DNA of 22,533 nt from an uncultured bacterium (GCA_905214875.1 CAJMNR010000050.1:1-22533); one strand, 5' to 3'. Counted from the stretch's first letter, positions 6,756 to 14,051 are shown. Translations and numbers: made by a program. Notes: generated by a model not told the origin, from the sequence alone.

Positions 6756-9065
6756 CTATTTTTTCCACAATCCAGCAACAATAATCGTCATATCGTCCGA
6801 AGCTATATAATCATTTTGCTCTTTTGCATTCTCCAACAGTTCTTCTGCAATCTCTTGCGGATTCTCTGTCTCCATCTTTTCAATCAATTCAGAAAAGGCC
6901 TTTTCTTTTTCTTTTCCCTTCATACAATCCAGTACGCCGTCCGTCACCATAATGATCATGTCACCATCATAGAGCTTTTTGCTTACGCCCTGGATATCCA
7001 CTTCATTGAGCACCCCCACCGGTAAGGACGTGCTTGTTATCGCCTCGACTTCATTTCCACGTTTGATAAAGGTTGCTGCAGCACCTACCTTAATGAAGTC
7101 ACACATTCCTGTAAATAAATCAATGATACTCATATCTATCGTAGAGCAGGTCTGCTGGTCCGCGCGAAGTACCAGAATAGAATTAATCAGTTTAATTGCT
7201 GATTCTTCCTTGAAACCTGCCTCCATAAATTGTTCTAACAGTTCGACCACCGACTGGCTTTCTTCACAAGCCTGCTCGCCCGTCCCCATCCCGTCAGACA
7301 GAGTCATTACTAATTCACCATTATTTAATTGTATAATTGAATAATTATCTCCTGAAATCGTCTCGTTTGACTGAGGGATCCGTGCTACCCCTGTCAACGT
7401 CTTAAAGTTTACATCTTCAACAAACACACACATATTATAGTCTTTCGATACAATATTCTTAGAGCCTTCGATTGGACGAACTCGCTTGCCAACAACTTGG
7501 CCAAGATACGTTGCCGCTTCCCGCATTGTGACGCAACGCCCATTTCTCGTTCTCGCCATCAAATAATACTCTTGCCTCTTATTCCGTTTTTCTAAAATCG
7601 TAACGGTCTGCACGTCCATATGATACTGTTTCATATGTTCCTTTACTGTTTCTTCTATTCCATCTTCTATATTGATACCATCATACAGATTTACCGAAAA
7701 ATCCTCGATAATTGTTGCAACTTCACCTAACTGCCCTGCGATCGCTTCCCTGCTTTGTGCAAGCCGGTTATGCCAGTTTAGGTTAATCTTTGCCATTTCA
7801 AGGCTTCGGTTGGTTTCTGTCAAAAATTCATTTAATTTTAAACATTTACGCGCAAACTGCGCTGGGACGTCTTCTTTTCTGACCTCTCCTCTCCGTTCCG
7901 CCGCTCCTAGAATTGTAAATGCAGCTTTATATGTATCATAAAAATTATTTTTCCAACAAGCATTGCAGTTTTTACAGCTTTTACATAATTTATCTGACAA
8001 CTCGTCAAAAATATAATTAACGTCGCTTTTACTAAGGCTTCCCTTTGTTTCAGAAATTCCATAAAAAGTTTTAGACAATGTTTTAAAGGAATCTGCAAAA
8101 TCATTTAATCTATTCTGGACAGTCTCTTTTACTTTCCCTTGTACCACATCTTCTTCATGCGGCACTTTGACTAACTCAACAGGATACATAATTCTCTTTG
8201 GCATCAGAAGAAAAACAGCGGTTGCAGATGCCAAAGCTCGAACTGCCGCTACCTCCATTAGATTTTTTTCATAGAAATAGCCCAGTGCAATATTTACAAC
8301 GACAAACGCAATGCCACTTCCAAGGCGTCCAACCTTTCGAAAGACACCTGCACAAATACCTAAAATACACATAACTCCAATAATGGTATTCGTTGTTGCA
8401 ATCTGATCTGCCCCGTTTTGTACACAGAATACAATTCCACAGGCAGTACCGCAGATTGCTCCTGCACCAGCACCATACTTATATCCCATAACTAAAATCA
8501 ACAAATATGCCAGTGACTCTTCTATAGAAAAGTCTATATTCTCAATTACCGGCATGGCATAAACTAAAATCGCCAGCATAATCACTATGCTGATTAATTC
8601 CTCATTCTCAGGAACTTGTCCCTTTTTACATGAAAATATATAAGAAAATGCTTTCCAAAATACAATAAATAGCGCAAAAACTAAGACAGCCTCAACACCG
8701 ATCAGTATAAGTTCTTCCCTACTAACCGATGTCTGTAGCTTAGTAACTACATTCGCCGATCCAGTAATGATCGCCGCGACTATACCAACTAAGATCGGCG
8801 CAATCTTCTTTTGCCCCTTTTCCACCCAGAGAATAACCACTGCAGTGAGAAGCACTACTGTCCCATAAATAATAGCCGATTTGAGTGGCATCCATAAAGT
8901 CATTCCTACCAACGTAGCTAACAACACCAAATATCTCGTGCTTTTTTCAAGAAAGGCTGCTGCAAAATAGGCAACCGCTACTGGATTCATCGAATAAAGT
9001 ACCGCTCTTGAAACAACTAACGCAAGTAAGTCAATGCCAATGGCTCTTTTATTCATGGACTTCAT
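6756..9065 (-). CDS. spoIIE: stage II sporulation protein E, PP2C-type serine phosphatase
   Basis: Membrane phosphatase that dephosphorylates SpoIIAA, so freeing sigma-F in the forespore; it also takes part in polar septation with FtsZ. From the chosen start it has 769 residues: about ten hydrophobic segments over roughly 9-290, a central regulatory region with a CX2CX2CX2C cluster (361-370), and a C-terminal PP2C domain. Metal-site motifs visible in that domain are SGDN (D572), SDGMGTG (D591), TDG (D709) and SDDMT (757-758). The start is the ATG 10 nt after AAGGAG. The longer in-frame ATG at 9128 lies between the -35 and -10 boxes of the promoter, so it could not be on the transcript. The position after tRNA-Met and before tilS matches Bacillus. 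Confidence 0.96.
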   Translation of the reverse strand: MKSMNKRAIGIDLLALVVSRAVLYSMNPVAVAYFAAAFLEKSTRYLVLLATLVGMTLWMPLKSAIIYGTVVLLTAVVILWVEKGQKKIAPILVGIVAAIITGSANVVTKLQTSVSREELILIGVEAVLVFALFIVFWKAFSYIFSCKKGQVPENEELISIVIMLAILVYAMPVIENIDFSIEESLAYLLILVMGYKYGAGAGAICGTACGIVFCVQNGADQIATTNTIIGVMCILGICAGVFRKVGRLGSGIAFVVVNIALGYFYEKNLMEVAAVRALASATAVFLLMPKRIMYPVELVKVPHEEDVVQGKVKETVQNRLNDFADSFKTLSKTFYGISETKGSLSKSDVNYIFDELSDKLCKSCKNCNACWKNNFYDTYKAAFTILGAAERRGEVRKEDVPAQFARKCLKLNEFLTETNRSLEMAKINLNWHNRLAQSREAIAGQLGEVATIIEDFSVNLYDGINIEDGIEETVKEHMKQYHMDVQTVTILEKRNKRQEYYLMARTRNGRCVTMREAATYLGQVVGKRVRPIEGSKNIVSKDYNMCVFVEDVNFKTLTGVARIPQSNETISGDNYSIIQLNNGELVMTLSDGMGTGEQACEESQSVVELLEQFMEAGFKEESAIKLINSILVLRADQQTCSTIDMSIIDLFTGMCDFIKVGAAATFIKRGNEVEAITSTSLPVGVLNEVDIQGVSKKLYDGDMIIMVTDGVLDCMKGKEKEKAFSELIEKMETENPQEIAEELLENAKEQNDYIASDDMTIIVAGLWKK

Positions 9066-9105
9066 CGCAACTACGCTCCTTACTTTTAATTCGCTATTTG
9101 CCACG

Positions 9106-9138
9106 ATTATAGCTTTTGTGTTTTGCAATGTTTGTCAA
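9106..9138 (-). promoter_or_regulatory. Spo0A-type sigma-A promoter of spoIIE with 21-bp spacer
   Basis: The minus strand carries a perfect TTGACA (9138-9133) and a perfect TATAAT (9111-9106), separated by 21 bp instead of 17. In Bacillus subtilis the Spo0A-activated spoIIE and spoIIG promoters are known for consensus-like boxes with spacers of 21-22 bp. TGTCAAA (9133-9139), six of seven bases of the 0A box TGTCGAA, overlaps the -35. TGACGAA (9196-9202) and a weaker TGTCGCT on the minus strand (9171-9165) lie upstream. Confidence 0.75.
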
Positions 9139-9274
9139 ACTAAAGCCCAATTTCCAATAAATCGAGCGACATTTTCTTGTCCCTATCGATTTCTATGACG
9201 AATAAAAGTACCTCATAGCATTTAGGAGATTCATAGCGCATTCTTAGGAAAGCGTTTTTTGTTCATTGGAATGC

Positions 9275-9391
9275 GCATGACTTTGGCTCGTTGCTCGCGT
9301 AGACGAGAAAAAACGGGCTCTTCGAGTTTCTCTCGTTATCACGGCAGTCGCCAAGGTCATGCAAGCATGACTTTGGCTCGTTGCTCGCGTA
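9275..9391. repeat. nested hairpin plus direct repeat, GCATGACTTTGGC family
   Basis: The 27-bp unit at 9275-9301 recurs exactly at 9365-9391. Between them, 9350-9362 is an inverted copy of the first 13 bases, with one G:T wobble. A smaller stem (ACGAGA 9303-9308 with TCTCGT 9331-9336, continued by AAAC/GTTT) nests inside. The core CTTTGGCTCGTTGCTCGCG differs by one base from the motif at 2431-2449. The reading frame over it (9263-9508) contains the repeated peptide YASNEPKS, runs into tRNA-Met and is not a gene. The rest of the gap, 9139-9274, holds only the spoIIE promoter region. Confidence 0.85.
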
Positions 9392-9395
9392 AATC

Positions 9396-9428
9396 AAAAA
9401 AGGATCCGACGCGATGCGCCGAATCCTT
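9396..9428 (-). terminator. intrinsic terminator downstream of tRNA-Met
   Basis: On the minus strand a 13-bp stem with two wobble pairs (9428-9416 with 9412-9400) closes a three-base loop and is followed by six T residues. It lies about 55 nt beyond the tRNA 3' end. Confidence 0.88.
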
Positions 9429-9483
9429 CTGATTACGTTTCTATTGGTTATAAGATTAATCACAAAACCTTCTTTATGATAAA

Positions 9484-9557
9484 TAGCGGAGAAGGGATTT
9501 GAACCCATGACACCACGGGTATGAACCGTGTGCTCTAGCCAACTGAGCTACTCCGCC
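9484..9557 (-). tRNA. tRNA-Met (CAT), elongator
   Basis: A complete 74-nt cloverleaf: acceptor GGCGGAG pairs with CTCCGCT (a G1:U72 wobble), the anticodon stem is CACGG/CCGTG with loop TTCATAC, the T arm contains GGTTCAAAT, and the discriminator is A73. CCA is not encoded. The anticodon stem lacks the three G:C pairs of initiator tRNA, and the sequence closely follows the Bacillus elongator tRNA-Met. A tRNA-Ile with lysidine also has CAT, but the body fits methionine better. A tRNA-Met occupies the same place upstream of spoIIE in Bacillus. Confidence 0.95.
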
Positions 9558-9571
9558 AGACAACAAAAACA

Positions 9572-9600
9572 ATTATATCTAACAGAATGCCAATTGTCAA
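9572..9600 (-). promoter_or_regulatory. consensus sigma-A promoter of tRNA-Met
   Basis: The minus strand has TTGACA (9600-9595), 17 bp, then TATAAT (9577-9572): a perfect match to both boxes with the ideal spacer, as expected for a stable-RNA gene. The start point would lie a few bases before the tRNA. Confidence 0.9.
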
Positions 9601-9608
9601 CACTTTTC

Positions 9609-9893
9609 TTAATTAGCTTTTAATTTTTTTTCATCTGGGTAGATCAAATTCAGTTTTTCCCGTGCAATTTTCTCTATATCTTCATCTGTTAGTGTTAAAG
9701 AATCCTTTAGATTCTCTTGTTTTTCTAATAAAGACTTTTTATTACTTTCTAATGAACTCACTTGTTCTTTTTTACTATTTATCTTCGCATTCAAAACTGC
9801 TGTATTATAATAAAAGACTCCACATATCACAAGTACCAAAATACTTACACCGAATAATCCCCTACGGTTTCGCTTTATGTATATCCTCCTCAT
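9609..9893 (-). CDS. divIC: septum formation initiator, DivIC/FtsB family
   Basis: Small bitopic membrane protein of the divisome, expected to pair with FtsL and DivIB/FtsQ at the septum. The 94 residues comprise a basic cytoplasmic tail, one membrane segment (about 13-31), a coiled coil (about 35-70), and the family's C-terminal motif EDIEKIAREKLNLIYPDE (71-88). The ATG follows GAGGTG at 5 nt, 10 bp after the yabQ stop, so it is the last gene of rqcP-yabP-yabQ-divIC. Bacillus has divIC in this position. The yabR gene that follows it there is missing; the tRNA-Met promoter begins only a few bases after this stop. Confidence 0.9.
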   Translation of the reverse strand: MRRIYIKRNRRGLFGVSILVLVICGVFYYNTAVLNAKINSKKEQVSSLESNKKSLLEKQENLKDSLTLTDEDIEKIAREKLNLIYPDEKKLKAN

Positions 9894-9903
9894 ATGGTCA
9901 CCT

Positions 9904-10407
9904 CTAATCCTGTATTTTTTCGCTCTGTTCTTCCTCTATTGTACTCGGTTTCTTCATCTTTTTCAACGATTTTCCAATAACTACACCTATCTTTGCTACT
10001 TTCTTTCCAATAAATGTATACATCCTCTTCAGACGCCGGCTTGCAATCCGTAATGGCTTCGAGAGAAAAAACAGGACCTTGCCTATGCCCTTATTAATCA
10101 TGATAAAAAAGCTGGCAATTCCTTTCACAAAGAACGGACTTAAGGATTTGTTATAAACAATCATGCCAAGAAACATTCCCAGCACAGAGAACCCACGAAT
10201 TGTCCCATTATTCATCTCATACATCATACGGAATATGACGATTCCAGACAGCAGCCAAAATATTAAGTCTTCCACGGCAACAAAGAACCATACGTGCTTT
10301 ATTACCCTGCGAAATATTCTAAGCACATCATAAACGATTAAAAGAATTATGCCGCATATGACGGATGCCAAGAAAAATCTCACTTCCATGCTGATTGCAT
10401 CACTCAT
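9904..10407 (-). CDS. yabQ: spore cortex biosynthesis protein YabQ
   Basis: Membrane protein required for spore cortex formation in Bacillus; it is expected in the outer forespore membrane of the mother cell. The 167-residue protein has hydrophobic segments near 8-28, 40-60 and 70-85, and a weaker one near 95-115. A very basic C-terminal region then ends in an acidic tail. I start at the ATG 8 nt after AAAGGA. An ATG three codons upstream directly abuts that site and is less likely. The call rests on length, topology and position directly after yabP and before divIC, as in Bacillus. Confidence 0.88.
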   Translation of the reverse strand: MSDAISMEVRFFLASVICGIILLIVYDVLRIFRRVIKHVWFFVAVEDLIFWLLSGIVIFRMMYEMNNGTIRGFSVLGMFLGMIVYNKSLSPFFVKGIASFFIMINKGIGKVLFFLSKPLRIASRRLKRMYTFIGKKVAKIGVVIGKSLKKMKKPSTIEEEQSEKIQD

Positions 10408-10428
10408 ACCCCTCATCCTTTATCTAAT

Positions 10429-10719
10429 CTATTTAAATAATCTACTGAATAACGTCTCTCCATTCCTTACAAATCCTTTACTCTCTGTATATGAGAAACT
10501 ATTAATCTTGCCGTCTATATCCACCTCTCCTTTTTCAATTGATAGACGACTCACATGTAGATCTTCTCCGCGAATCATCAACGTCCCTTGGACAGTATCA
10601 AGCAATACTTCATTTGGATCAAACGAAAGAACATCATTTATTCCGGTTAAGAGAGCAGTTCTCCTGTTATTCATTGAAAGTTTATGGCTCTTTTGCGTTA
10701 AGTCTTGTTTTTCATCCAT
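10429..10719 (-). CDS. yabP: sporulation protein YabP
   Basis: Small soluble protein of the YabP/YqfC family, required for a late step of sporulation in Bacillus. The 96 residues show the family pattern: SHKLSMNNRRTALLTGI near the N-terminus, VLSFDPNEVLLDTVQGTL, then IRGEDLHVSRLSIEKGEV. It is predicted to be a beta-rich fold without membrane segments. The ATG lies directly after a run of eight T, with the only ribosome binding site (AGGGGG) about 9-10 nt upstream inside the 3' arm of a terminator-like hairpin. Expression is therefore probably tightly limited when transcribed from rqcP. It is followed by yabQ. Confidence 0.94.
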   Translation of the reverse strand: MDEKQDLTQKSHKLSMNNRRTALLTGINDVLSFDPNEVLLDTVQGTLMIRGEDLHVSRLSIEKGEVDIDGKINSFSYTESKGFVRNGETLFSRLFK

Positions 10720-10766
10720 AAAAAAAAGCCCCCTAATTACTTTATTTGTAAAGTATATTAGGCGGC
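10720..10766 (-). terminator. terminator-like hairpin between rqcP and yabP that contains the yabP RBS
   Basis: On the minus strand the arms GCCGCCTAAT (10766-10757) and ATTAGGGGGC (10737-10728) pair with one mismatch, and an inner CTTTA/TAAAG stem (10753-10749 with 10744-10740) extends the hairpin. Eight T follow immediately, and then the ATG of yabP. The AGGGGG used as the yabP ribosome binding site is part of the 3' arm. Confidence 0.75.
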
Positions 10767-10788
10767 GAATAAAATAATTCCAAATTTC

Positions 10789-11028
10789 CTACAAGTATTT
10801 GTATAAGTCCTTGGCTTCATCTTTTCGAACTGTTTCGGCAACATCAAGTACTTCAACCTTTACCGATTTATTACCAAATTGAATTTCGATAATATCTCCA
10901 TTTTTTACATTTACAGATGCCTTTGCGACTTTATTGTTCACAAGAACCCTTCCTGCATCACATGCTTCATTGGCAACTGTACGTCTCTTAATCAGACGGG
11001 AAACTTTTAAAAATTTATCTAATCTCAT
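10789..11028 (-). CDS. rqcP: S4-domain ribosome quality-control protein RqcP
   Basis: Small RNA-binding protein (formerly YabO/RlbA, an Hsp15 homologue) that works with RqcH on stalled 50S-peptidyl-tRNA complexes to add C-terminal alanine tails. Almost all of the 79 residues form an S4 domain: MRLDKFLKVSRLIKRRT at the N-terminus, then GRVLVNN and GDIIEIQFG. The start is the ATG 6 nt after GGAG; it gives the same MRLDKFLKVSRLIKRR opening as the Bacillus protein. An ATG four codons upstream lacks a good site. A promoter lies upstream after the hup terminator, and a terminator-like hairpin lies downstream. Confidence 0.95.
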   Translation of the reverse strand: MRLDKFLKVSRLIKRRTVANEACDAGRVLVNNKVAKASVNVKNGDIIEIQFGNKSVKVEVLDVAETVRKDEAKDLYKYL

Positions 11029-11061
11029 AAAACTCTCCATTTCTGCTTCTTCTATCTCTAT

Positions 11062-11090
11062 ATTATACTATAATTCTTTATTCTATGCGA
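11062..11090 (-). promoter_or_regulatory. candidate promoter of rqcP
   Basis: The minus strand has TCGCAT (11090-11085), 17 bp, then a perfect TATAAT (11067-11062). It lies between the hup terminator and the rqcP start. Confidence 0.5.
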
Positions 11091-11135
11091 GTTCTCCATT
11101 AACAGGAATCTTTTCTATTATGCTATAAAATATTC

Positions 11136-11169
11136 AAAAAAGAGGATGGCTCTATTGGAGTCATCCTCT
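11136..11169 (-). terminator. intrinsic terminator of hup
   Basis: The imperfect inverted arms 11141-11152 and 11158-11169 (AGAGGATG paired with CATCCTCT, continued by CTC/GAG) are followed on the minus strand by six T. It sits 14 bp after the hup stop. Confidence 0.9.
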
Positions 11170-11183
11170 AAATTTACCTATTA

Positions 11184-11459
11184 TTATGCGTTAACAGCAT
11201 CTTTTAAAGCTTTACCAGCTTTGAATTTAGGAGCTTTAGATGCAGCGATAGTCATAGTTTTACCAGTTTGTGGATTTCTACCTTCTCTTGCTGCTCTTTC
11301 AGATACTTCAAAAGTACCGAAACCAACTAATTGGATTTTTTCTCCTTTAGTTAATTCTTCAGTAACAACATCTACAAATGCTTTTAATACTTTTTCAGAA
11401 TCTTTTTTAGATAACTCAGTTCTTTCTGCGATTGCAGCAACTAATTCTGTTTTGTTCAT
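11184..11459 (-). CDS. hup: HU family DNA-binding protein
   Basis: Nucleoid-associated protein that binds and bends DNA as a homodimer. At 91 residues it has the exact family length, with MNKTELVAAIAERTELSKKD at the N-terminus, GFGTFEVSERAAREGRNP before the beta arm, and RNPQTG at the arm tip (61-66). The ATG follows GGAGGAG at 7 nt. Its own terminator and strong ribosome binding site fit a highly expressed monocistronic gene. The 49-bp upstream gap has TATAAT-like sequence but no convincing -35. HU is not at this position in Bacillus; here it separates mazG from rqcP. Confidence 0.97.
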   Translation of the reverse strand: MNKTELVAAIAERTELSKKDSEKVLKAFVDVVTEELTKGEKIQLVGFGTFEVSERAAREGRNPQTGKTMTIAASKAPKFKAGKALKDAVNA

Positions 11460-11508
11460 GGAATAACTCCTCCTCTAAAAGATAGTATTATAGTATAATC
11501 ATTATTGA

Positions 11509-12297
11509 TTACTTTATCCGTCCCCATAGAGCTTCGAGCTCTCCTATGGACATCTCGTCGAGCCTCTTTCCTTGTAATTTAGCGAGTTTCTCAACACTTA
11601 CAAATCTATTTATAAACTCATCTGTTGCATTTGTCAAGGAATTTTCCACATTTAGTTTTAAAAACCTTGATAAATTTACCACAGCAAATAGCAATTCCCC
11701 ATATTCTTCCTTAATTCGCTCAAAGTGCCTATTTTCCACGGCTTTCCGCAGTTCATCAATCTCCTCAAACACCTTTTTTTCAGCTTCATTAAACGACGAA
11801 AAATTCAAACCGACATTTGCCGCTTTCTTCTGTATCTTCTCTGCTCTTATTGTTGCCGGCAAAGCTCTGGCAACCCTTTTCATGCCATCTGATACCGTTT
11901 CTTCCTGCTTCTCCTGTTTCTTAATTTCCTCCCAATTCTGAAGCACCTCTTTAGAATCACTGGCACTCTCATTTCCAAATACATGCGGATGTCTTCGGAT
12001 CATCTTTTCACTGATTCCGTTGATCACATCCTTCATTGTAAATATGCCTTCTTCTTCGGCAATTGCTGCATGCATCACGACTTGAAGGAGCACATCTCCA
12101 AGTTCCTCACATAAATTATCCGCTTCCTTCGTCTTTTCATAGATATCAATGCCCTCAACAACCTCATATGCCTCTTCAATCATGCAATTTTTAAGAGATG
12201 CATGGGTCTGTTCACGATCCCATGGGCATCCACCTTCCCCGCGTAATTTCTTAATGATATCCACAAAATCCACAAAAGAGTAATTGTTTTGTTCCAT
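11509..12297 (-). CDS. mazG: nucleoside triphosphate pyrophosphohydrolase MazG
   Basis: All-alpha NTP pyrophosphatase that hydrolyses (d)NTPs, including non-canonical ones, to the monophosphate and pyrophosphate. It has two MazG repeats in 262 residues, the usual length of the stand-alone enzyme. The first repeat has GGCPWD (22-27), EEAYE (41-45) and EELGD (64-68), giving the metal-binding ExxE...ExxD pattern, followed by RRHPHVFG. The start is the ATG 8 nt after GGAG, nine codons inside the longest frame. Bacillus YabN at this locus carries an extra N-terminal tetrapyrrole-methylase-like domain that is absent here. It lies between the spoVT terminator and hup. Confidence 0.95.
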   Translation of the reverse strand: MEQNNYSFVDFVDIIKKLRGEGGCPWDREQTHASLKNCMIEEAYEVVEGIDIYEKTKEADNLCEELGDVLLQVVMHAAIAEEEGIFTMKDVINGISEKMIRRHPHVFGNESASDSKEVLQNWEEIKKQEKQEETVSDGMKRVARALPATIRAEKIQKKAANVGLNFSSFNEAEKKVFEEIDELRKAVENRHFERIKEEYGELLFAVVNLSRFLKLNVENSLTNATDEFINRFVSVEKLAKLQGKRLDEMSIGELEALWGRIK

Positions 12298-12356
12298 TTT
12301 TCCCTCTCCCTTCTTTTTGTACACAGCCCTATAATCGTTCGTTGTTGGGATAAAGC

Positions 12357-12404
12357 AAAAAACTCCGATATACTATGTCTAAACACTGTAATACCGGAGT
12401 TTTT
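12357..12404 (-). terminator. intrinsic terminator of spoVT
   Basis: On the minus strand AAAAACTCCG and CGGAGTTTTTT flank a long loop that contains partly complementary GTATTACAGTG / ATAGTATA. It begins 8 bp after the spoVT stop. Confidence 0.75.
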
Positions 12405-12411
12405 CTATATA

Positions 12412-12957
12412 TTATTGTTCTAATTGACGACCTAAGAAACCAGCAGCTGCATGTGCTAACTTTGCTTCTACTTCACCTAATTTTACTTTAGGGTCTTTTG
12501 TTAAGATGATAACCGCACCAATTGCATCACCTTCACTGATAATAGGACTAATTACTTCATATTTATAGTCTTCTTCTTCATTTGTAATCTTTTTATAGTT
12601 TTTATCATCAGAAGAACGCATGATATTTTCACGCTGATTGATTGCTTCTTCTAATTCCTTACTAATAGATTTAGATACAAGATCTTTCTTTGTAGCACCA
12701 GCTGCTGCAATTAAAGTATCTCTATCAGCGATACAAACGATGTGACCTGTAGTTTGTGCTAATGAATCTGCGTATTGTTTCGCAAATTGACTTAATTCAC
12801 CAATTGGAGAATATTTCTTAAGAATAATTTCTCCTTCGCGATCTGTAAAGATTTCTAATGGATCTCCTTCACGGATTCTTAATGTTCTTCTAATTTCCTT
12901 TGGGATTACAACACGGCCCAAATCATCTATTCTTCTTACGATACCAGTTGCTTTCAT
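12412..12957 (-). CDS. spoVT: stage V sporulation protein T, AbrB-family regulator
   Basis: Transcription factor of the AbrB superfamily that modulates sigma-G-dependent genes in the forespore of Bacillus and also affects sporulation in clostridia. The 181 residues have an N-terminal swapped-hairpin DNA-binding domain (1-50) opening MKATGIVRRIDDLGRVVIPK, and a C-terminal GAF-like domain (about 55-178). The length is like that of Bacillus SpoVT and about double that of AbrB or Abh, which favours SpoVT. The ATG follows GGAGGA. A weak sigma-G-like promoter and a 9-bp inverted repeat lie upstream, and a terminator downstream. Confidence 0.96.
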   Translation of the reverse strand: MKATGIVRRIDDLGRVVIPKEIRRTLRIREGDPLEIFTDREGEIILKKYSPIGELSQFAKQYADSLAQTTGHIVCIADRDTLIAAAGATKKDLVSKSISKELEEAINQRENIMRSSDDKNYKKITNEEEDYKYEVISPIISEGDAIGAVIILTKDPKVKLGEVEAKLAHAAAGFLGRQLEQ

Positions 12958-13005
12958 AATGTTTCCTCCATTTAACGTTTATCAATATACAGTGCGTTAT
13001 AGTTA

Positions 13006-13035
13006 TAGTTTTAGTAAAATTGAGAAATTTATACA
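13006..13035 (-). promoter_or_regulatory. possible sigma-G-like promoter of spoVT
   Basis: The minus strand has TGTATA (13035-13030), 17 bp, then AAAACTA (13012-13006). These resemble the Bacillus sigma-G boxes TGAATA and CATACTA at five of six and five of seven bases. In this AT-rich gap the match could be chance; it is offered because spoVT is sigma-G-dependent in Bacillus. Confidence 0.3.
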
Positions 13036-13037
13036 TT

Positions 13038-13060
13038 AATATTATGTTTTTCATAATATT
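13038..13060. repeat. perfect 9-bp inverted repeat upstream of spoVT
   Basis: AATATTATG (13038-13046) and CATAATATT (13052-13060) flank five T. It abuts the putative -35 of spoVT, so it could be an operator; it is not followed by a U-tract suited to termination. The rest of the 302-bp gap 12958-13259 holds only the truA terminator and AT-rich DNA. Confidence 0.6.
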
Positions 13061-13149
13061 GCCACCCATAAAATAACGGCTGTATGTACACTCCAATGGA
13101 CGTTGGAAACATTCTAAATATGTTCTAAAATGTTTAGTTTTTTATATGT

Positions 13150-13189
13150 AAAAAAAGGCAACTAAGTATTTATTTCTCAGTTACCTTTT
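13150..13189 (-). terminator. intrinsic terminator of truA
   Basis: A 14-bp stem with two wobble pairs (13176-13189 with 13153-13166) is followed on the minus strand by T residues. It lies about 70 bp after the truA stop. Confidence 0.85.
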
Positions 13190-13259
13190 AATTATATCAT
13201 ATTTTCCTAATGTTTCAATCTATATTTTGATATTTTTAGCAATAAAATCAATTTTTCTG

Positions 13260-14033
13260 TTATAAATAGACAACTTTTTTCAAAAATAGCCCTATTCCCG
13301 GGACAGTAATACCTGCATTTTGTCGTTTTTTGTTATCAAAGACTTCTAAAATCGTGTTAACCTTCCGTTTTCCTAATCCGATTTCTAGCAATGTTCCTGT
13401 CATAATACGCACCATATTATATAAAAAACCGTCTCCATGATACCTTATGACAAAACCATTTTCTTGTTCAATAATCTCAACCTCATAAAGGGTCTTAATG
13501 GTGGAACGTCCATCTGGCATAGCCGAGGAAAACCCTGCAAAATCATGCGTTCCACATAGAAGCTTTGCTCCTTCTCTCATACTCGCTACATCTAATTGTC
13601 CTTTAACATATAACCGCTGATTTCGATAAAAGACACTTTCAACATCACCGGTTGCAATATGATATTCATAATACTTTGAAACTGCATCATAACGGCTATG
13701 AAATTGATTACTCACATATTCTGCACCAATAATCTGAATCTCTTTGGGAAGTTCTTCATTCATCCTTCTTTGCAGCTTTAAAAGGTCTATCTTCTTGGAT
13801 ACATGGAAGTTTGCCACCTGTTCATACGCGTGTACGCCAGCATCTGTTCTTCCGGATCCAATGACCTTCACATCTTCCTCAAAAAGACTTGAAAGCAAGT
13901 GTTCCAGAATTCCTTGAATCGTCGTAAGTTCCTTCCCATTTCCAAGTCTCTGCCACCCACTAAACTTACTGCCTTCATACATCAGGAGCAATTTGATATT
14001 ATACTGCTGTTTGCCTTTATTTTCTCTTTTCAT
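13260..14033 (-). CDS. truA: tRNA pseudouridine(38-40) synthase TruA
   Basis: Converts uridines 38, 39 and 40 in the anticodon arm of many tRNAs to pseudouridine. The 257-residue length is typical. The catalytic motif GSGRTDAGVHA (59-69) has the essential aspartate at D64. Further family motifs are SKYYEY in the centre, HDFAGF (H-x-F region), FLYNMVRIMTGTLLEIG, and the C-terminal PGIGLFLKKV. The ATG follows GGAG at 5 nt. Several Firmicutes encode more than one TruA paralogue; one outside the usual ribosomal-protein/ecf cluster may be the second copy, which this window cannot settle. A terminator-like hairpin lies between it and the upstream lipoprotein gene. Confidence 0.94.
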   Translation of the reverse strand: MKRENKGKQQYNIKLLLMYEGSKFSGWQRLGNGKELTTIQGILEHLLSSLFEEDVKVIGSGRTDAGVHAYEQVANFHVSKKIDLLKLQRRMNEELPKEIQIIGAEYVSNQFHSRYDAVSKYYEYHIATGDVESVFYRNQRLYVKGQLDVASMREGAKLLCGTHDFAGFSSAMPDGRSTIKTLYEVEIIEQENGFVIRYHGDGFLYNMVRIMTGTLLEIGLGKRKVNTILEVFDNKKRQNAGITVPGIGLFLKKVVYL

Positions 14034-14051
14034 ATTTACTCCATTTATTCT

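Noticed and set aside
9066..9128. Upstream ATG of spoIIE at 9128
   Set aside because: It lies in the spacer of the promoter, so it would be outside the transcript.
9275..9391. CRISPR array
   Set aside because: Only two direct repeats with one intervening segment that is itself part of a palindrome; no further units and no cas genes.
9263..9508. Minus-strand 81-residue reading frame with repeated YASNEPKS
   Set aside because: It overlaps tRNA-Met and its terminator; the peptide repeats merely translate the DNA repeat.
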